Part shown: in pieces, positions 8,450 through 15,596 of the stretch | Layout of the letters: every line of letters begins with the position of its first letter | How positions within the stretch are numbered: position 1 is the stretch's first letter | Source: Paenibacillus_AM sp052180255 | Lineage (GTDB): Bacteria > Bacillota > Bacilli > Paenibacillales > NBRC-103111 | Length of the DNA stretch: 64,000 nt | Reading direction: 5' to 3' | NCBI RefSeq assembly: GCF_052180255.1 | Contig: NZ_CP197466.1 | Coordinates: 2,914,001 to 2,978,000, forward strand | Program-made: the position numbers and the translations under genes | Notes under the pieces: model-generated | The model's database searches: none | Told to the model about the DNA's origin: nothing | What the model saw: the letters and a program-made list of their open reading frames with translations, nothing else

Positions 8450-9232
8450 TCAAGAAATAACTTTCAACCAGGCCCGATCATATCGCCACTCTACCTCGAC
8501 AGGTGCTCGGAAGAAGTCCGTTAAATTTCCACTTGTAAGGACATCTGTCGTTAGACCGGAACGATATACTTCCCCTTCTCGAATGAGTAGCGTCTTTGTA
8601 AAATCGGATGTTATCTCTTCAATATGGTGTGTTACATAAATTAAATTCGGTGCATCCTTTTGTTGGATTAGATCATGAATACTTGCTAGCAGTTGTTCGC
8701 GAGAGAATACATCTAATCCGTTACATGGCTCATCCAAGATCAGTAGACGCGGTGAAGCCATCAAGGCTCTAGCAATTAATAGCTTCTGCTTCTCCCCCTG
8801 CGAGCAGGTTTGATACTGACGATCAACTAAATGGCCTACTCGTAATTTTTCCATGAGGGCCAGCGCCTGCTCCATATCGTCTTCTGTTGGATTCTCATAA
8901 AGTCCAATTGTAGCGAACTTCCCACTTAATACGATCTGCTGCGTCTTGTCTGACATGTAGAGTCGCTCCTGTAGTGACGAACTTACCCAACCGATACTTT
9001 TCCGAAGTTCACGCAAATCAACCGTGCCAAACCGATCACCGAACACACTAACCTGCCCTTCTGTTGGCCACATATATCCATTGATCATATTGAGGAGTGT
9101 CGTCTTTCCAGATCCATTCAAGCCAAGTATAGCCCAATGCTCTCCGGCCTCCACTTGCCAGTTGATCTGTTTCAATAACAGTTTTTGATCTCGTCTCCAC
9201 GATACATTTTGTACGTCAACAACTAGACTCAT
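8450..9232 (-). CDS. ABC transporter ATP-binding protein (YlmA-like)
   Basis: The 260-residue protein has Walker A (GLNGSGKTT), a Q-loop (WVSSSLQERL), a modified signature motif (CSQGEKQKLLIARAL, SQGEK in place of SGGQ), Walker B (LLILDEP) and the H-loop (THHIEE). It is a lone ATPase; no permease is adjacent, as for YlmA-type ATPases of unknown substrate. The ATG at 9232 is preceded by AGGGGGAG; an upstream in-frame start at 9253 has no such site. Confidence 0.85.
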   Translation of the reverse strand: MSLVVDVQNVSWRRDQKLLLKQINWQVEAGEHWAILGLNGSGKTTLLNMINGYMWPTEGQVSVFGDRFGTVDLRELRKSIGWVSSSLQERLYMSDKTQQIVLSGKFATIGLYENPTEDDMEQALALMEKLRVGHLVDRQYQTCSQGEKQKLLIARALMASPRLLILDEPCNGLDVFSREQLLASIHDLIQQKDAPNLIYVTHHIEEITSDFTKTLLIREGEVYRSGLTTDVLTSGNLTDFFRAPVEVEWRYDRAWLKVIS

Positions 9233-9335
9233 ACCGCTCCCCCTTACTCTCATATTGCGATTTTATTGCAATTTCTTCTCTTATTCTGCTATGCTTTGTT
9301 TCCTACCACTTAGAGCGCAGGAGATCTTATTCATC

Positions 9336-9494
9336 ATGATAAATATTTTCAGAGAATTGAGCAATAAGGATGCAGATGAGCGATCAACCCGAATTTTTAT
9401 GCATAAGCTACTTCGGGTCATTCAGCATGAAAACGAACAATACCGTCATAATGATGAATGCATGCGACCTCAGACAAAACCGAAATGGAAATAG
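9336..9494 (+). CDS. Possible small protein, 52 aa, unknown function
   Basis: In the 341-base gap between the ABC ATPase and pgsA, an ATG at 9336 opens a 52-codon frame whose product (MINIFRELSNKDADERSTRI at the start, rich in Asp, Glu, Arg, His) looks like a soluble helical protein rather than random sequence. AGGAG lies 12 bases upstream, which is long. It has no recognised relatives and could be fortuitous. The rest of the gap (9233-9335, 9495-9573) shows nothing else I can name. Confidence 0.35.
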   Translation: MINIFRELSNKDADERSTRIFMHKLLRVIQHENEQYRHNDECMRPQTKPKWK

Positions 9495-9573
9495 TCGAAT
9501 GTCAAAAAAGGGTATGCGCTATAAGTATGGAATACTATCAATACGCCAACCCACATATAACCAGGAGGTATCC

Positions 9574-10110
9574 ATGAACTTAGCTAATAAAATCACATTA
9601 ATCCGAATCAGTCTCATTCCGCTGTTCATGTATTGCTTCACTCCTTATCCAACAATCGCTATCGTGATCTTCTTACTTGCTTCGGCAACCGATAAACTTG
9701 ACGGTTACATTGCACGTAAATACAACCAGGTAACGAATCTTGGAAAACTACTAGATCCATTGGCAGACAAAATTTTAATTTCTGTAGCCCTCATAATGCT
9801 CGTTGAGGTTCATCAAGTCTCATCTTGGGCTGCTTTTATCATCATTGGACGTGAAATCCTGATTACTGGTATTCGAATGCTTGCATCTGCCAAGGGGGTA
9901 GCTCTTCAAGCAGACAATTGGGGTAAAATTAAACTCGTCCTTCAGGTAGCAGCGATTGCGGGCGTCATGATCGGGCATGATCTATTTCCAATAATCCTCG
10001 ATTATTATTTGGACAGTGCTTTGATGCTACTTGCAGTTGGACTAACCTTGTATTCGGGTTACAATTACATTAAAAACAATTATGAATTACTCGGCTTATC
10101 CTACGAATAG
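9574..10110 (+). CDS. pgsA: CDP-diacylglycerol-glycerol-3-phosphate 3-phosphatidyltransferase
   Basis: The 178-residue membrane protein has the CDP-alcohol phosphotransferase signature D-G-x2-A-R-x8-G-x3-D-x3-D (DGYIARKYNQVTNLGKLLD, then PLAD), about residues 38-61, and four to five hydrophobic helices. It makes phosphatidylglycerol phosphate, the precursor of phosphatidylglycerol and cardiolipin. AGGAGG lies seven bases before the ATG at 9574, so the longer in-frame reading from 9370 is rejected. Confidence 0.9.
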   Translation: MNLANKITLIRISLIPLFMYCFTPYPTIAIVIFLLASATDKLDGYIARKYNQVTNLGKLLDPLADKILISVALIMLVEVHQVSSWAAFIIIGREILITGIRMLASAKGVALQADNWGKIKLVLQVAAIAGVMIGHDLFPIILDYYLDSALMLLAVGLTLYSGYNYIKNNYELLGLSYE

Positions 10111-10165
10111 AATTTAGAACTTTACGAACAGTCACCACTTAGTCAGGAGGCCTTATTTTCCCATC

Positions 10166-10792
10166 ATGAGTAAAAAAGAATATCTCGATACGTTCACAGA
10201 AAATATGGAATTTCTTGCAGTCCGCAGCCGTGATGAGGTACACCGTCTTGGCTTATGGCATCAAACTTTTCATTGTTGGTTATTACAGCAAGATGAGAAT
10301 AGGAACTATATTCTTTTTCAAAAAAGATGTGCTCGCAAAAAGGACTACCCCGGCTATTTGGACATCACCGCAGCCGGACACTTAGAAGCTGGCGAAGATC
10401 CACTTGACGGCATTCGGGAAATACGTGAAGAGTTAGGTATCGATATCGAACAAAAAGACTTGATCCCAATCGGTGTTGTACCCTGTCTTCTGCGAGCGGA
10501 ACATTTCATTGATAATGAGTTTGGACATGTATATTTGGTCGATTATTCTGGCCGCAATGAACCATTTATTTTGCAAAAAGATGAAGTCGAATCAATCCTG
10601 CGCATCGAATTTGATCAATTCCGATCTCTTCTAAACGGAACTTGTCATCACATAATCGGATACGATTTTACAGATGGAGTCGAAAAACAAGAAGTTTCAC
10701 TTACGATGACAGACTTTCTCCCACATACAGAATCTTATTATGCGAGTATAGAGCATCATATGGATGCCTTTTTCAAAAGTCATAAAAGTTGA
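10166..10792 (+). CDS. Nudix hydrolase, IPP-isomerase-like branch
   Basis: The 208-residue protein has a Nudix box (GHLEAGEDPLDGIREIREEL) preceded by YLDITAAGH, as in the isopentenyl-diphosphate-isomerase-like group. The box is one residue shorter between the first Glu and the REx2E segment than the standard 23-residue pattern. The N-terminal WHQTFHCWLL also fits this group. Substrate is unknown; isomerase activity is not implied. Its stop codon overlaps the -35 box of the promoter for the next gene. Confidence 0.8.
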   Translation: MSKKEYLDTFTENMEFLAVRSRDEVHRLGLWHQTFHCWLLQQDENRNYILFQKRCARKKDYPGYLDITAAGHLEAGEDPLDGIREIREELGIDIEQKDLIPIGVVPCLLRAEHFIDNEFGHVYLVDYSGRNEPFILQKDEVESILRIEFDQFRSLLNGTCHHIIGYDFTDGVEKQEVSLTMTDFLPHTESYYASIEHHMDAFFKSHKS

Positions 10793-10835
10793 CACGTCAA
10801 AATATTTAAATCATTATTAGGGAAATACCCTAATA
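10789..10835 (+). promoter_or_regulatory. Promoter with an operator-like inverted repeat before the methyltransferase
   Basis: TTGACA (10789-10794), 17 bases, then CATTAT (10812-10817) form a sigma-A promoter. Overlapping the -10 box and start point is a perfect 8-bp inverted repeat TATTAGGG-AAATA-CCCTAATA (10815-10835). Its position fits a repressor operator; it could also act as a 5' hairpin in the mRNA. The cognate regulator is not evident nearby. Confidence 0.5.
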
Positions 10836-10852
10836 TAGAGAGAGGTTTTCTT

Positions 10853-11644
10853 TTGCAAATCGAGCATACCGAACATAATCAACATGCGTGGAATCAAGGG
10901 ACATATCAAGCGTGGATTAACCGCTTTGGCACCCCACAAGAATCAGCTAGTAAAATCAAACAAAATCCAATTGCGCGACTTGGCTCGCTTTCTAAGTACC
11001 TTGGCGATGTTCAAGGCGCAAATATTATAAATTTAATGGGTTCACACGGAATCAAAGGCGTTGCCCTTGCACATCTCGGCGCTCATGTCACCATTGCCGA
11101 TTTTTCAGAAGGGAATGCGAAGTATGCCAATGAGTTGGCTGTGGCAGCAGGAGTCTCTCTCCGATATATCGTGACAGATGTACTTGATATGCCAGAGGAT
11201 GAATTGACGAATTCGTACGACTACGTCTTCTTGGAACTTGGTATTCTGCATTATTTCACTGACTTACTGCCACTGTTTCAAGTTATTTCGAAGTTATTAA
11301 AAGTTGGCGGGCGGTTGATCCTGCAGGATTTTCACCCAGTGTCTACGAAGCTGATTAGCTCGAAGGGAACGACGGCTAACATTCGGAAGCATAAAGTAAC
11401 CGGCAATTACTTTGATACATCGATTGAAGAAACCGATATTTCGTTCTATAAGTTTTTACCAGAAGAGTATCGTGATCAAGCCCAGAAAGTGCGCCTGCGC
11501 AAATGGACACTTGGTGAGATCGTAACGGCTGTTGCCAGTAGCGGATTGTTTATACGTATTCTGGAGGAAGAAGCGAACAGCTCCTCAGAGGTTTTTGATA
11601 AAGAGATTCCCAAGACGTTTGTTCTTGTTTCGGAAAAAATATAA
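10853..11644 (+). CDS. Class I SAM-dependent methyltransferase
   Basis: The 263-residue protein has a Rossmann-type methyltransferase core: IINLMGSHGIKGVALAHLG (motif I region), VTIADFSEGN (acidic end of strand 2), VTDVLDMP, and LKVGGRLILQDFHP (post-motif III). No substrate-specific motif is recognised; the small-molecule methyltransferase-11/25 type is likely. Translation begins at TTG (10853) eight bases after AGAGAGG; there is no ATG near. It has its own promoter and terminator, a stand-alone regulated unit. Confidence 0.82.
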   Translation: MQIEHTEHNQHAWNQGTYQAWINRFGTPQESASKIKQNPIARLGSLSKYLGDVQGANIINLMGSHGIKGVALAHLGAHVTIADFSEGNAKYANELAVAAGVSLRYIVTDVLDMPEDELTNSYDYVFLELGILHYFTDLLPLFQVISKLLKVGGRLILQDFHPVSTKLISSKGTTANIRKHKVTGNYFDTSIEETDISFYKFLPEEYRDQAQKVRLRKWTLGEIVTAVASSGLFIRILEEEANSSSEVFDKEIPKTFVLVSEKI

Positions 11645-11658
11645 AATATAGCCAGTAG

Positions 11659-11687
11659 CCCTCTTCAATGTTGAAGGGGGTTTGTTT
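11659..11687 (+). terminator. Terminator of the methyltransferase gene
   Basis: CCCTCTTCAA (11659-11668) pairs with TTGAAGGGGG (11671-11680; one G-U pair) and is followed by TTTGTTT. Confidence 0.75.
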
Positions 11688-11888
11688 GTCGAGAAGCTTG
11701 TGAGTGGGACGGTGGGTCGACTTGATGTTCTACAGCTAGACTCCATTTGTGCCAATATGCCTCACAATCACACTGTATCAAGACGGATCGCAGAAAAAAT
11801 TGGGATGCAGTTAGAGGCGGAGTTCGTAAATAAGCGCAATCGAGATATTCTCACTAACTTATATCGGAAAAATAGAAAAGCAACCTAG
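11682..11888 (+). pseudogene. C-terminal remnant of a GNAT acetyltransferase
   Basis: From about 11748 the frame reads CANMPHNHTVSRRIAEKIGM then EAEFVNKRNR, the standard C-terminal segment of ribosomal-type GNAT N-acetyltransferases. The acetyl-CoA-binding core (R/Q-x2-G-x-G/A) and the rest of the domain are missing, and the upstream part of the frame overlaps a terminator and shows no homology. It is best read as the tail of a decayed or truncated gene in an accessory islet. A fortuitous short protein is less likely. Confidence 0.6.
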
Positions 11889-11917
11889 GAATTTTCATTC
11901 TTCGGTTGCTTGTTTTA
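11877..11917 (+). terminator. Terminator after the GNAT remnant
   Basis: AAGCAACC (11877-11884) pairs with GGTTGCTT (11904-11911), followed by GTTTTA. It overlaps the end of the remnant reading frame and was probably the original gene's terminator. Confidence 0.6.
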
Positions 11918-11979
11918 TCCTATTAGTGACTGAATCGACCAGTATGTTTTCAAGTAAGGGCTTTGGGTTTTCACCTAGC

Positions 11980-12387
11980 TTAATCTCTTATTTTTACTGA
12001 AACACTCTTCAAAGTATCAATGATAAGTAGTGTTGATGCAATAACTGTAACAACAAAGCCTGTTACAATAAAACCGACACCCCGAATACCAATAATAATA
12101 TAGTTGTAAGCATCCCCACCAACTATGTGTCCAAATTTGCTACCACTACTAAATATATCATCTGATTTATAATCTCCATAATGAAACATTACAATAAAAC
12201 CTACTATAATTAATATAATTGACATAAGGTAAAGTAAAATGGACGCTGATTTCAATGATGTACTGCTTGTACTCCCACTTTCATTCACACTTCTATGTAC
12301 TGGTTCTACGACCCGAGAACTACGTGATTCAGGATCGTTTATTGATTCTTTCTCGCTATCCAGAATTGCATCAAGTTCTGAAGTCAT
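11980..12387 (-). CDS. Hypothetical two-helix membrane protein (135 aa)
   Basis: I do not recognise it. The first 45 residues are hydrophilic, rich in Ser/Glu/Arg. Two membrane helices follow (about 47-68 and 102-125) with a short polar loop containing GSKFGHIVGGDAYN. It is translated directly after the next upstream gene through a one-base TAATG overlap, so the two small membrane proteins are made together. The segment is more A+T-rich than the core genes on either side and looks accessory. Confidence 0.6.
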   Translation of the reverse strand: MTSELDAILDSEKESINDPESRSSRVVEPVHRSVNESGSTSSTSLKSASILLYLMSIILIIVGFIVMFHYGDYKSDDIFSSGSKFGHIVGGDAYNYIIIGIRGVGFIVTGFVVTVIASTLLIIDTLKSVSVKIRD

Positions 12388-12623
12388 TAATTAGATCCTC
12401 TCTTTCTCTGCGCTTTTAGAAATGAAATCAGAAAATTAATTAAAGTCAACACCCATACAAGATTTATATAAGAGGAGTAGTATGAGTAATCACCTAGCAC
12501 TAACTCATCGTATAACACTTTGAACTTGTGTACTTCATAATTTAGTACGATACTATAAGTATAACTAATCAATAGACCAATGGATCCTAATAAAAAAATG
12601 AATGTAGCAGTTTTTAATTTCAT
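12387..12623 (-). CDS. Hypothetical two-helix membrane protein (78 aa)
   Basis: The 78-residue protein has two hydrophobic helices (about 7-27 and 53-69) joined by a charged, Tyr-rich loop, and a basic C terminus (KAQRKRGSN). AGGAGG lies seven bases before the ATG at 12623. Its stop overlaps the start of the downstream 135-residue membrane protein. Function is unknown. The 239 bases between it and the NERD gene hold no other feature I can support. Confidence 0.55.
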   Translation of the reverse strand: MKLKTATFIFLLGSIGLLISYTYSIVLNYEVHKFKVLYDELVLGDYSYYSSYINLVWVLTLINFLISFLKAQRKRGSN

Positions 12624-12862
12624 TCAAATCCTCCTAATAATATTTTGGACCAACATATGTACAAGAAACTTCATAATCTTACCTAATATTTGCCATTATA
12701 GTCAATCTCATAATTTTCTGTATTTAAAGTTTCTAATAAAAAATACCACTTTTTTACCAGATTTTATGTGTGTCTGATATCTGGACTTTTTATCTACCAG
12801 ACATTCATATACTTGTTTCTTATCTTTTGAAAAATGCTCCAATTTCTTTCATCTACTCAGTA

Positions 12863-13597
12863 TTACTTCACAACAAACCTACACTTCGGGAAATTCACAC
12901 AACCCTTAAACCTTCCATACTTACCACTGCGCTCAACCAATTTCCCATCACACTTTGGACATTCATCCTTGGCAATCTTGTTCGCATTCTCTGCCATTTC
13001 ATTCTTTAAAGCTGTAACATGTTCTTTCTTAGCGGTTTTGTCCTTCAAACTTGATTCATTAATAGCTTCCACGATATGCTGCACATCATCTTTATTAAGA
13101 AGCTTTTCCTTGTATTTATTAATCGTCTTTAGCAATTTCACTGTATATATGACCTCAGATGAAGTTACAGTTACCTTCAAATCTGCTCTAACACTAAACG
13201 AAACGATTGAAAAGAATGGTAGTTCATCAAATTTACTTAATACCGCTTCCAGCGCTTTTATATGCCCATAATTTTGTCTGATTGGGTTATAAAACTTTTC
13301 CTTTCTCTTGTATATGACTTGAGTCCAATATTGTTGATCTTCATTGCCTAAAATCCAGCCACGATAGTTTTTTGTTTCAATAACGAAAATTCCATATGGC
13401 GAGACAACAACATGATCAATTTGGGTTGTCTTTCCGCTTGATGATGGAATGACAAGATCGTTAAGAATAAAATACTTCTCCTTGTCTAGCTTGTTCAGTT
13501 GGTACGACACTGATTTCTCGCCAATGACACCTTTTATTTTTGGAGAACTTAAAATCACGATAATAGCAACCATCACTAGCAAGTAAACGTAAAGCAT
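12863..13597 (-). CDS. Membrane-anchored NERD-domain protein with topoisomerase-type zinc finger
   Basis: The 244-residue protein has an N-terminal membrane helix (residues 2-17) and a NERD (nuclease-related) domain from about 25 to 130 with the nuclease-like core QIDHVVVSPYGIFVIETKNY (Asp, Glu-x-Lys). A C-terminal zinc ribbon follows: CPKC ... FKGCVNFPKC, the type found at the end of topoisomerase I. NERD proteins are thought to act in DNA processing and are often in accessory or defence regions. AGGAG lies seven bases before the ATG. It is not obviously in an operon with the small membrane genes, 239 bases away. Confidence 0.8.
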   Translation of the reverse strand: MLYVYLLVMVAIIVILSSPKIKGVIGEKSVSYQLNKLDKEKYFILNDLVIPSSSGKTTQIDHVVVSPYGIFVIETKNYRGWILGNEDQQYWTQVIYKRKEKFYNPIRQNYGHIKALEAVLSKFDELPFFSIVSFSVRADLKVTVTSSEVIYTVKLLKTINKYKEKLLNKDDVQHIVEAINESSLKDKTAKKEHVTALKNEMAENANKIAKDECPKCDGKLVERSGKYGRFKGCVNFPKCRFVVK

Positions 13598-13756
13598 CTA
13601 ATCACTCCTGATCTGATTGAATAGTAAAATTATACCACGACCTTCGCATTAGAGCGGAGGAATATGTTCTTTTTTGTAGAAGTCTAATATCGACATTGGA
13701 ATATAGAGGAAAATAATAATTACTAACCAATTGATCAAAGAGGAGCAAACTCCAAC

Positions 13757-14344
13757 ATGAAATTTATAAACCTTCTGACTATATCAGTTGCACTTACCCT
13801 ATCTCTTACAGCATGTGCAACTCCCAATAATTCCACTACCATTCAAAGCGAAAAGGCACTTATTCAACCCACTTCTCAATCTACAACAGTAGTTCAATCA
13901 AGTCCAAATGTTGATAACAAAACAGAAAATAGTCAAACTACTGATACTTCTAAGCAATCAACAGCAAAGTCTACAACAACCCCCACAAAAGAGGAAACGT
14001 TAACCCCAACAGCAAACACTTCTCCTGTAAAAGAAACACCAAAGACTGTTTTGAAAACTGAGCAAGAAGATACAGCTAAAATCATCAGCGTTACTTCTCC
14101 TGCGGCACGTAATTCAACCGCAACTTTAAAAGCTAAAGTCGCACCAAATGCTACAGCTTCAATCGTAGTCCATTATAAAAGCGGGGCAAGTAAAGCCGCT
14201 GGATTAGAATCAAAGAAAGCTGATTCTAACGGAAATGTAAGTTGGTTTTGGCATGTTGGAGGAAATACTACGTTAGGAAACTGGAAAATTACCGTTTCAT
14301 CTGGCAATTCAAGTGCAGAAACCTCCTTTGAAGTTGTTCATTAA
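13757..14344 (+). CDS. Putative lipoprotein with Ser/Thr-rich linker and C-terminal beta domain
   Basis: The 195-residue protein has a lipoprotein signal peptide ending in LTAC (lipidated Cys20). A long Ser/Thr/Gln/Lys linker (about 22-105) suits crossing the cell wall. A C-terminal domain of about 85 residues (KAKVAPNATASIVVHYKSGA ... WFWHVGG ... GNWKITVSSG) resembles the small all-beta modules seen at the ends of secreted Bacillales proteins. Role unknown; exposure on the outer membrane face is inferred. It has its own terminator. Confidence 0.7.
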   Translation: MKFINLLTISVALTLSLTACATPNNSTTIQSEKALIQPTSQSTTVVQSSPNVDNKTENSQTTDTSKQSTAKSTTTPTKEETLTPTANTSPVKETPKTVLKTEQEDTAKIISVTSPAARNSTATLKAKVAPNATASIVVHYKSGASKAAGLESKKADSNGNVSWFWHVGGNTTLGNWKITVSSGNSSAETSFEVVH

Positions 14345-14348
14345 GAGT

Positions 14349-14392
14349 AAAATCCCCAAATACGTATGAGCAGTTGGGGATTCATTATTTTT
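14349..14392 (+). terminator. Terminator of the lipoprotein gene
   Basis: AATCCCCAA (14351-14359) pairs with TTGGGGATT (14374-14382), followed by CATTATTTTT. Confidence 0.75.
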
Positions 14393-14407
14393 ACCAAAGT
14401 TTTGTTC

Positions 14408-14460
14408 ATAAAAAATACCACTCCTTCATTGGTTTTGGAGAACCAATAAATAAGTGGTAT
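14408..14460 (-). terminator. Terminator of spo0A (two-tier hairpin)
   Basis: On the minus strand ATACCACT (14460-14453) pairs with AGTGGTAT (14422-14415), with an inner stem ATTGGTT/AACCAAT (14447-14441 and 14434-14428), and then runs into TTTTTTATG. It lies about 130 bases downstream of the spo0A stop codon. The 130 bases between hold no gene I can support. Confidence 0.65.
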
Positions 14461-14590
14461 CAGTTGGTTTGCTATTCAGAAGTTTATCGGTATGAACACG
14501 GCACTTTCGGATATTTACCGCCAAAAATGTTTTGGCTGGATTCCGTTTCCAACTCCCGAAATCCTTTACTACGCAATCATTCTAACTCTC

Positions 14591-15388
14591 TCAGCTCACT
14601 TTATGCTCAATCCGCAGCTTATCTGCAACCATCGCGATGAACTCCGAGTTCGTCGGTTTCGACTTTGAAATATTGATCGTGTAACCAAAAATAAAGCTGA
14701 TGCTGTCGATGTTGCCCCGTGTCCAAGCGACTTCGATGGCATGCCGAATGGCACGTTCGACGCGGGATGGAGTTGTTTTATATTTTTCTGCGATTGCAGG
14801 ATATAGTGTTTTTGTAATCGCACCAAGAATCTCAATATTGTTGTATACCATCGTAATGGCTTCACGCAAATATTGATACCCCTTAATATGCGCAGGTACG
14901 CCAATTTCATGAATAATGGATGTAATATTCGCATCCAAATTCTTCGTTTTTGGAAGTGGTACAACATTCGCCTTTGTCATCGGCATGGTTGAAGTAATCA
15001 CGCTGGTATGTGTGACGAGCTGGCGAATACGACTTGTAAGTACGTCCATATCAAAAGGTTTCAGTATGTAATAGGAAGCGCCGAGCTGGACCGCTTTTTG
15101 CGTAATTGTCTCTTGTCCAAATGCTGTGAGCATAATAATTTGAGGTTGAACAGACAGGTTCATTTCGCGCAGCTTTTCTAAAACACCAAGTCCGTCTAGA
15201 TGTGGCATGATGATATCTAATATGAGAACGTCGGGTACTTCACGGTGATTCTCGATAAATCTTAGAACTTCATTCCCATTATAAGCAACACCGACAACCT
15301 CCATATCTTCTTGATGTGAAATGAACTCCGATAATAAATGCGTAAATTCGCGATTATCATCGGCAAGCATTACTGATATTTTTCTCAA
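14591..15388 (-). CDS. spo0A: Sporulation master regulator Spo0A
   Basis: The protein has an N-terminal receiver domain (ADDNREFTHLLSEF; phosphoacceptor Asp in VLILDIIMPHLDG, residue 58 with the start used here; Lys of YILKPFD) and the Spo0A-specific C-terminal DNA-binding domain (SRVERAIRHAIEVAWTRGN recognition region). It is phosphorylated by the phosphorelay and switches on sporulation. I choose TTG at 15388 rather than ATG at 15394: AGGAGG (15397-15402) is eight bases before the TTG but only two before the ATG, and the resulting start MRKISVMLADDN matches the length of other Spo0A proteins. It follows spoIVB, as in all Bacillales. Confidence 0.96.
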   Translation of the reverse strand: MRKISVMLADDNREFTHLLSEFISHQEDMEVVGVAYNGNEVLRFIENHREVPDVLILDIIMPHLDGLGVLEKLREMNLSVQPQIIMLTAFGQETITQKAVQLGASYYILKPFDMDVLTSRIRQLVTHTSVITSTMPMTKANVVPLPKTKNLDANITSIIHEIGVPAHIKGYQYLREAITMVYNNIEILGAITKTLYPAIAEKYKTTPSRVERAIRHAIEVAWTRGNIDSISFIFGYTINISKSKPTNSEFIAMVADKLRIEHKVS

Positions 15389-15445
15389 CGTCATGTCCTC
15401 CTCTTTCTCTACAGCAAAAATGTAATTTTTTTCCTCTTTATAAAG

Positions 15446-15474
15446 TTATTCGACAAGCCTTATCAAACTCCTTC
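15446..15474 (-). promoter_or_regulatory. Sigma-H-type promoter of spo0A
   Basis: On the minus strand GAAGGAGTT (15474-15466), an 11-base spacer and GTCGAATAA (15454-15446) match the sigma-H pattern RNAGGAWWW-N11/12-RNNGAATWW at all but one of the defined positions. B. subtilis spo0A is also transcribed from a sigma-H promoter induced at the onset of sporulation. The start point would be roughly 50 bases before the gene. Confidence 0.65.
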
Positions 15475-15555
15475 TGTCGAATAATTTTTCTTTTCTTTTT
15501 TTGAAAAATATTTTATAATTTAATATTTATCTCCTAAATTCATCACTCTTCGACA
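15449..15555. promoter_or_regulatory. Three 0A boxes upstream of spo0A
   Basis: The heptamer TGTCGAA, the binding site of phosphorylated Spo0A, occurs at 15449-15455 (as TTCGACA on the plus strand), 15475-15481, and 15549-15555 (as TTCGACA). The first overlaps the sigma-H -10 element and the second abuts its -35 element. This layout implies autoregulation, as known for B. subtilis spo0A. Confidence 0.6.
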
Positions 15556-15562
15556 AATAAAT

Positions 15563-15596
15563 CAAAAAAACAAACTGAAGGCTAGCTTGCCTTCAG
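15563..15596 (-). terminator. Terminator of spoIVB overlapping its last codons
   Basis: On the minus strand CTGAAGGC (15596-15589) pairs with GCCTTCAG (15582-15575), followed by TTTGTTTTTTT. The 5' arm encodes the last residues of SpoIVB and the stop codon sits in the loop. It separates spoIVB from spo0A transcription. Confidence 0.75.

Noticed and set aside
12834..13271. Plus-strand frames opposite the NERD gene
   Set aside because: Complementary to a conserved domain on the minus strand; composition not protein-like.
14374..14640. 88-codon plus-strand frame between the lipoprotein gene and spo0A
   Set aside because: It crosses both terminators and the end of spo0A, with no ribosome site.
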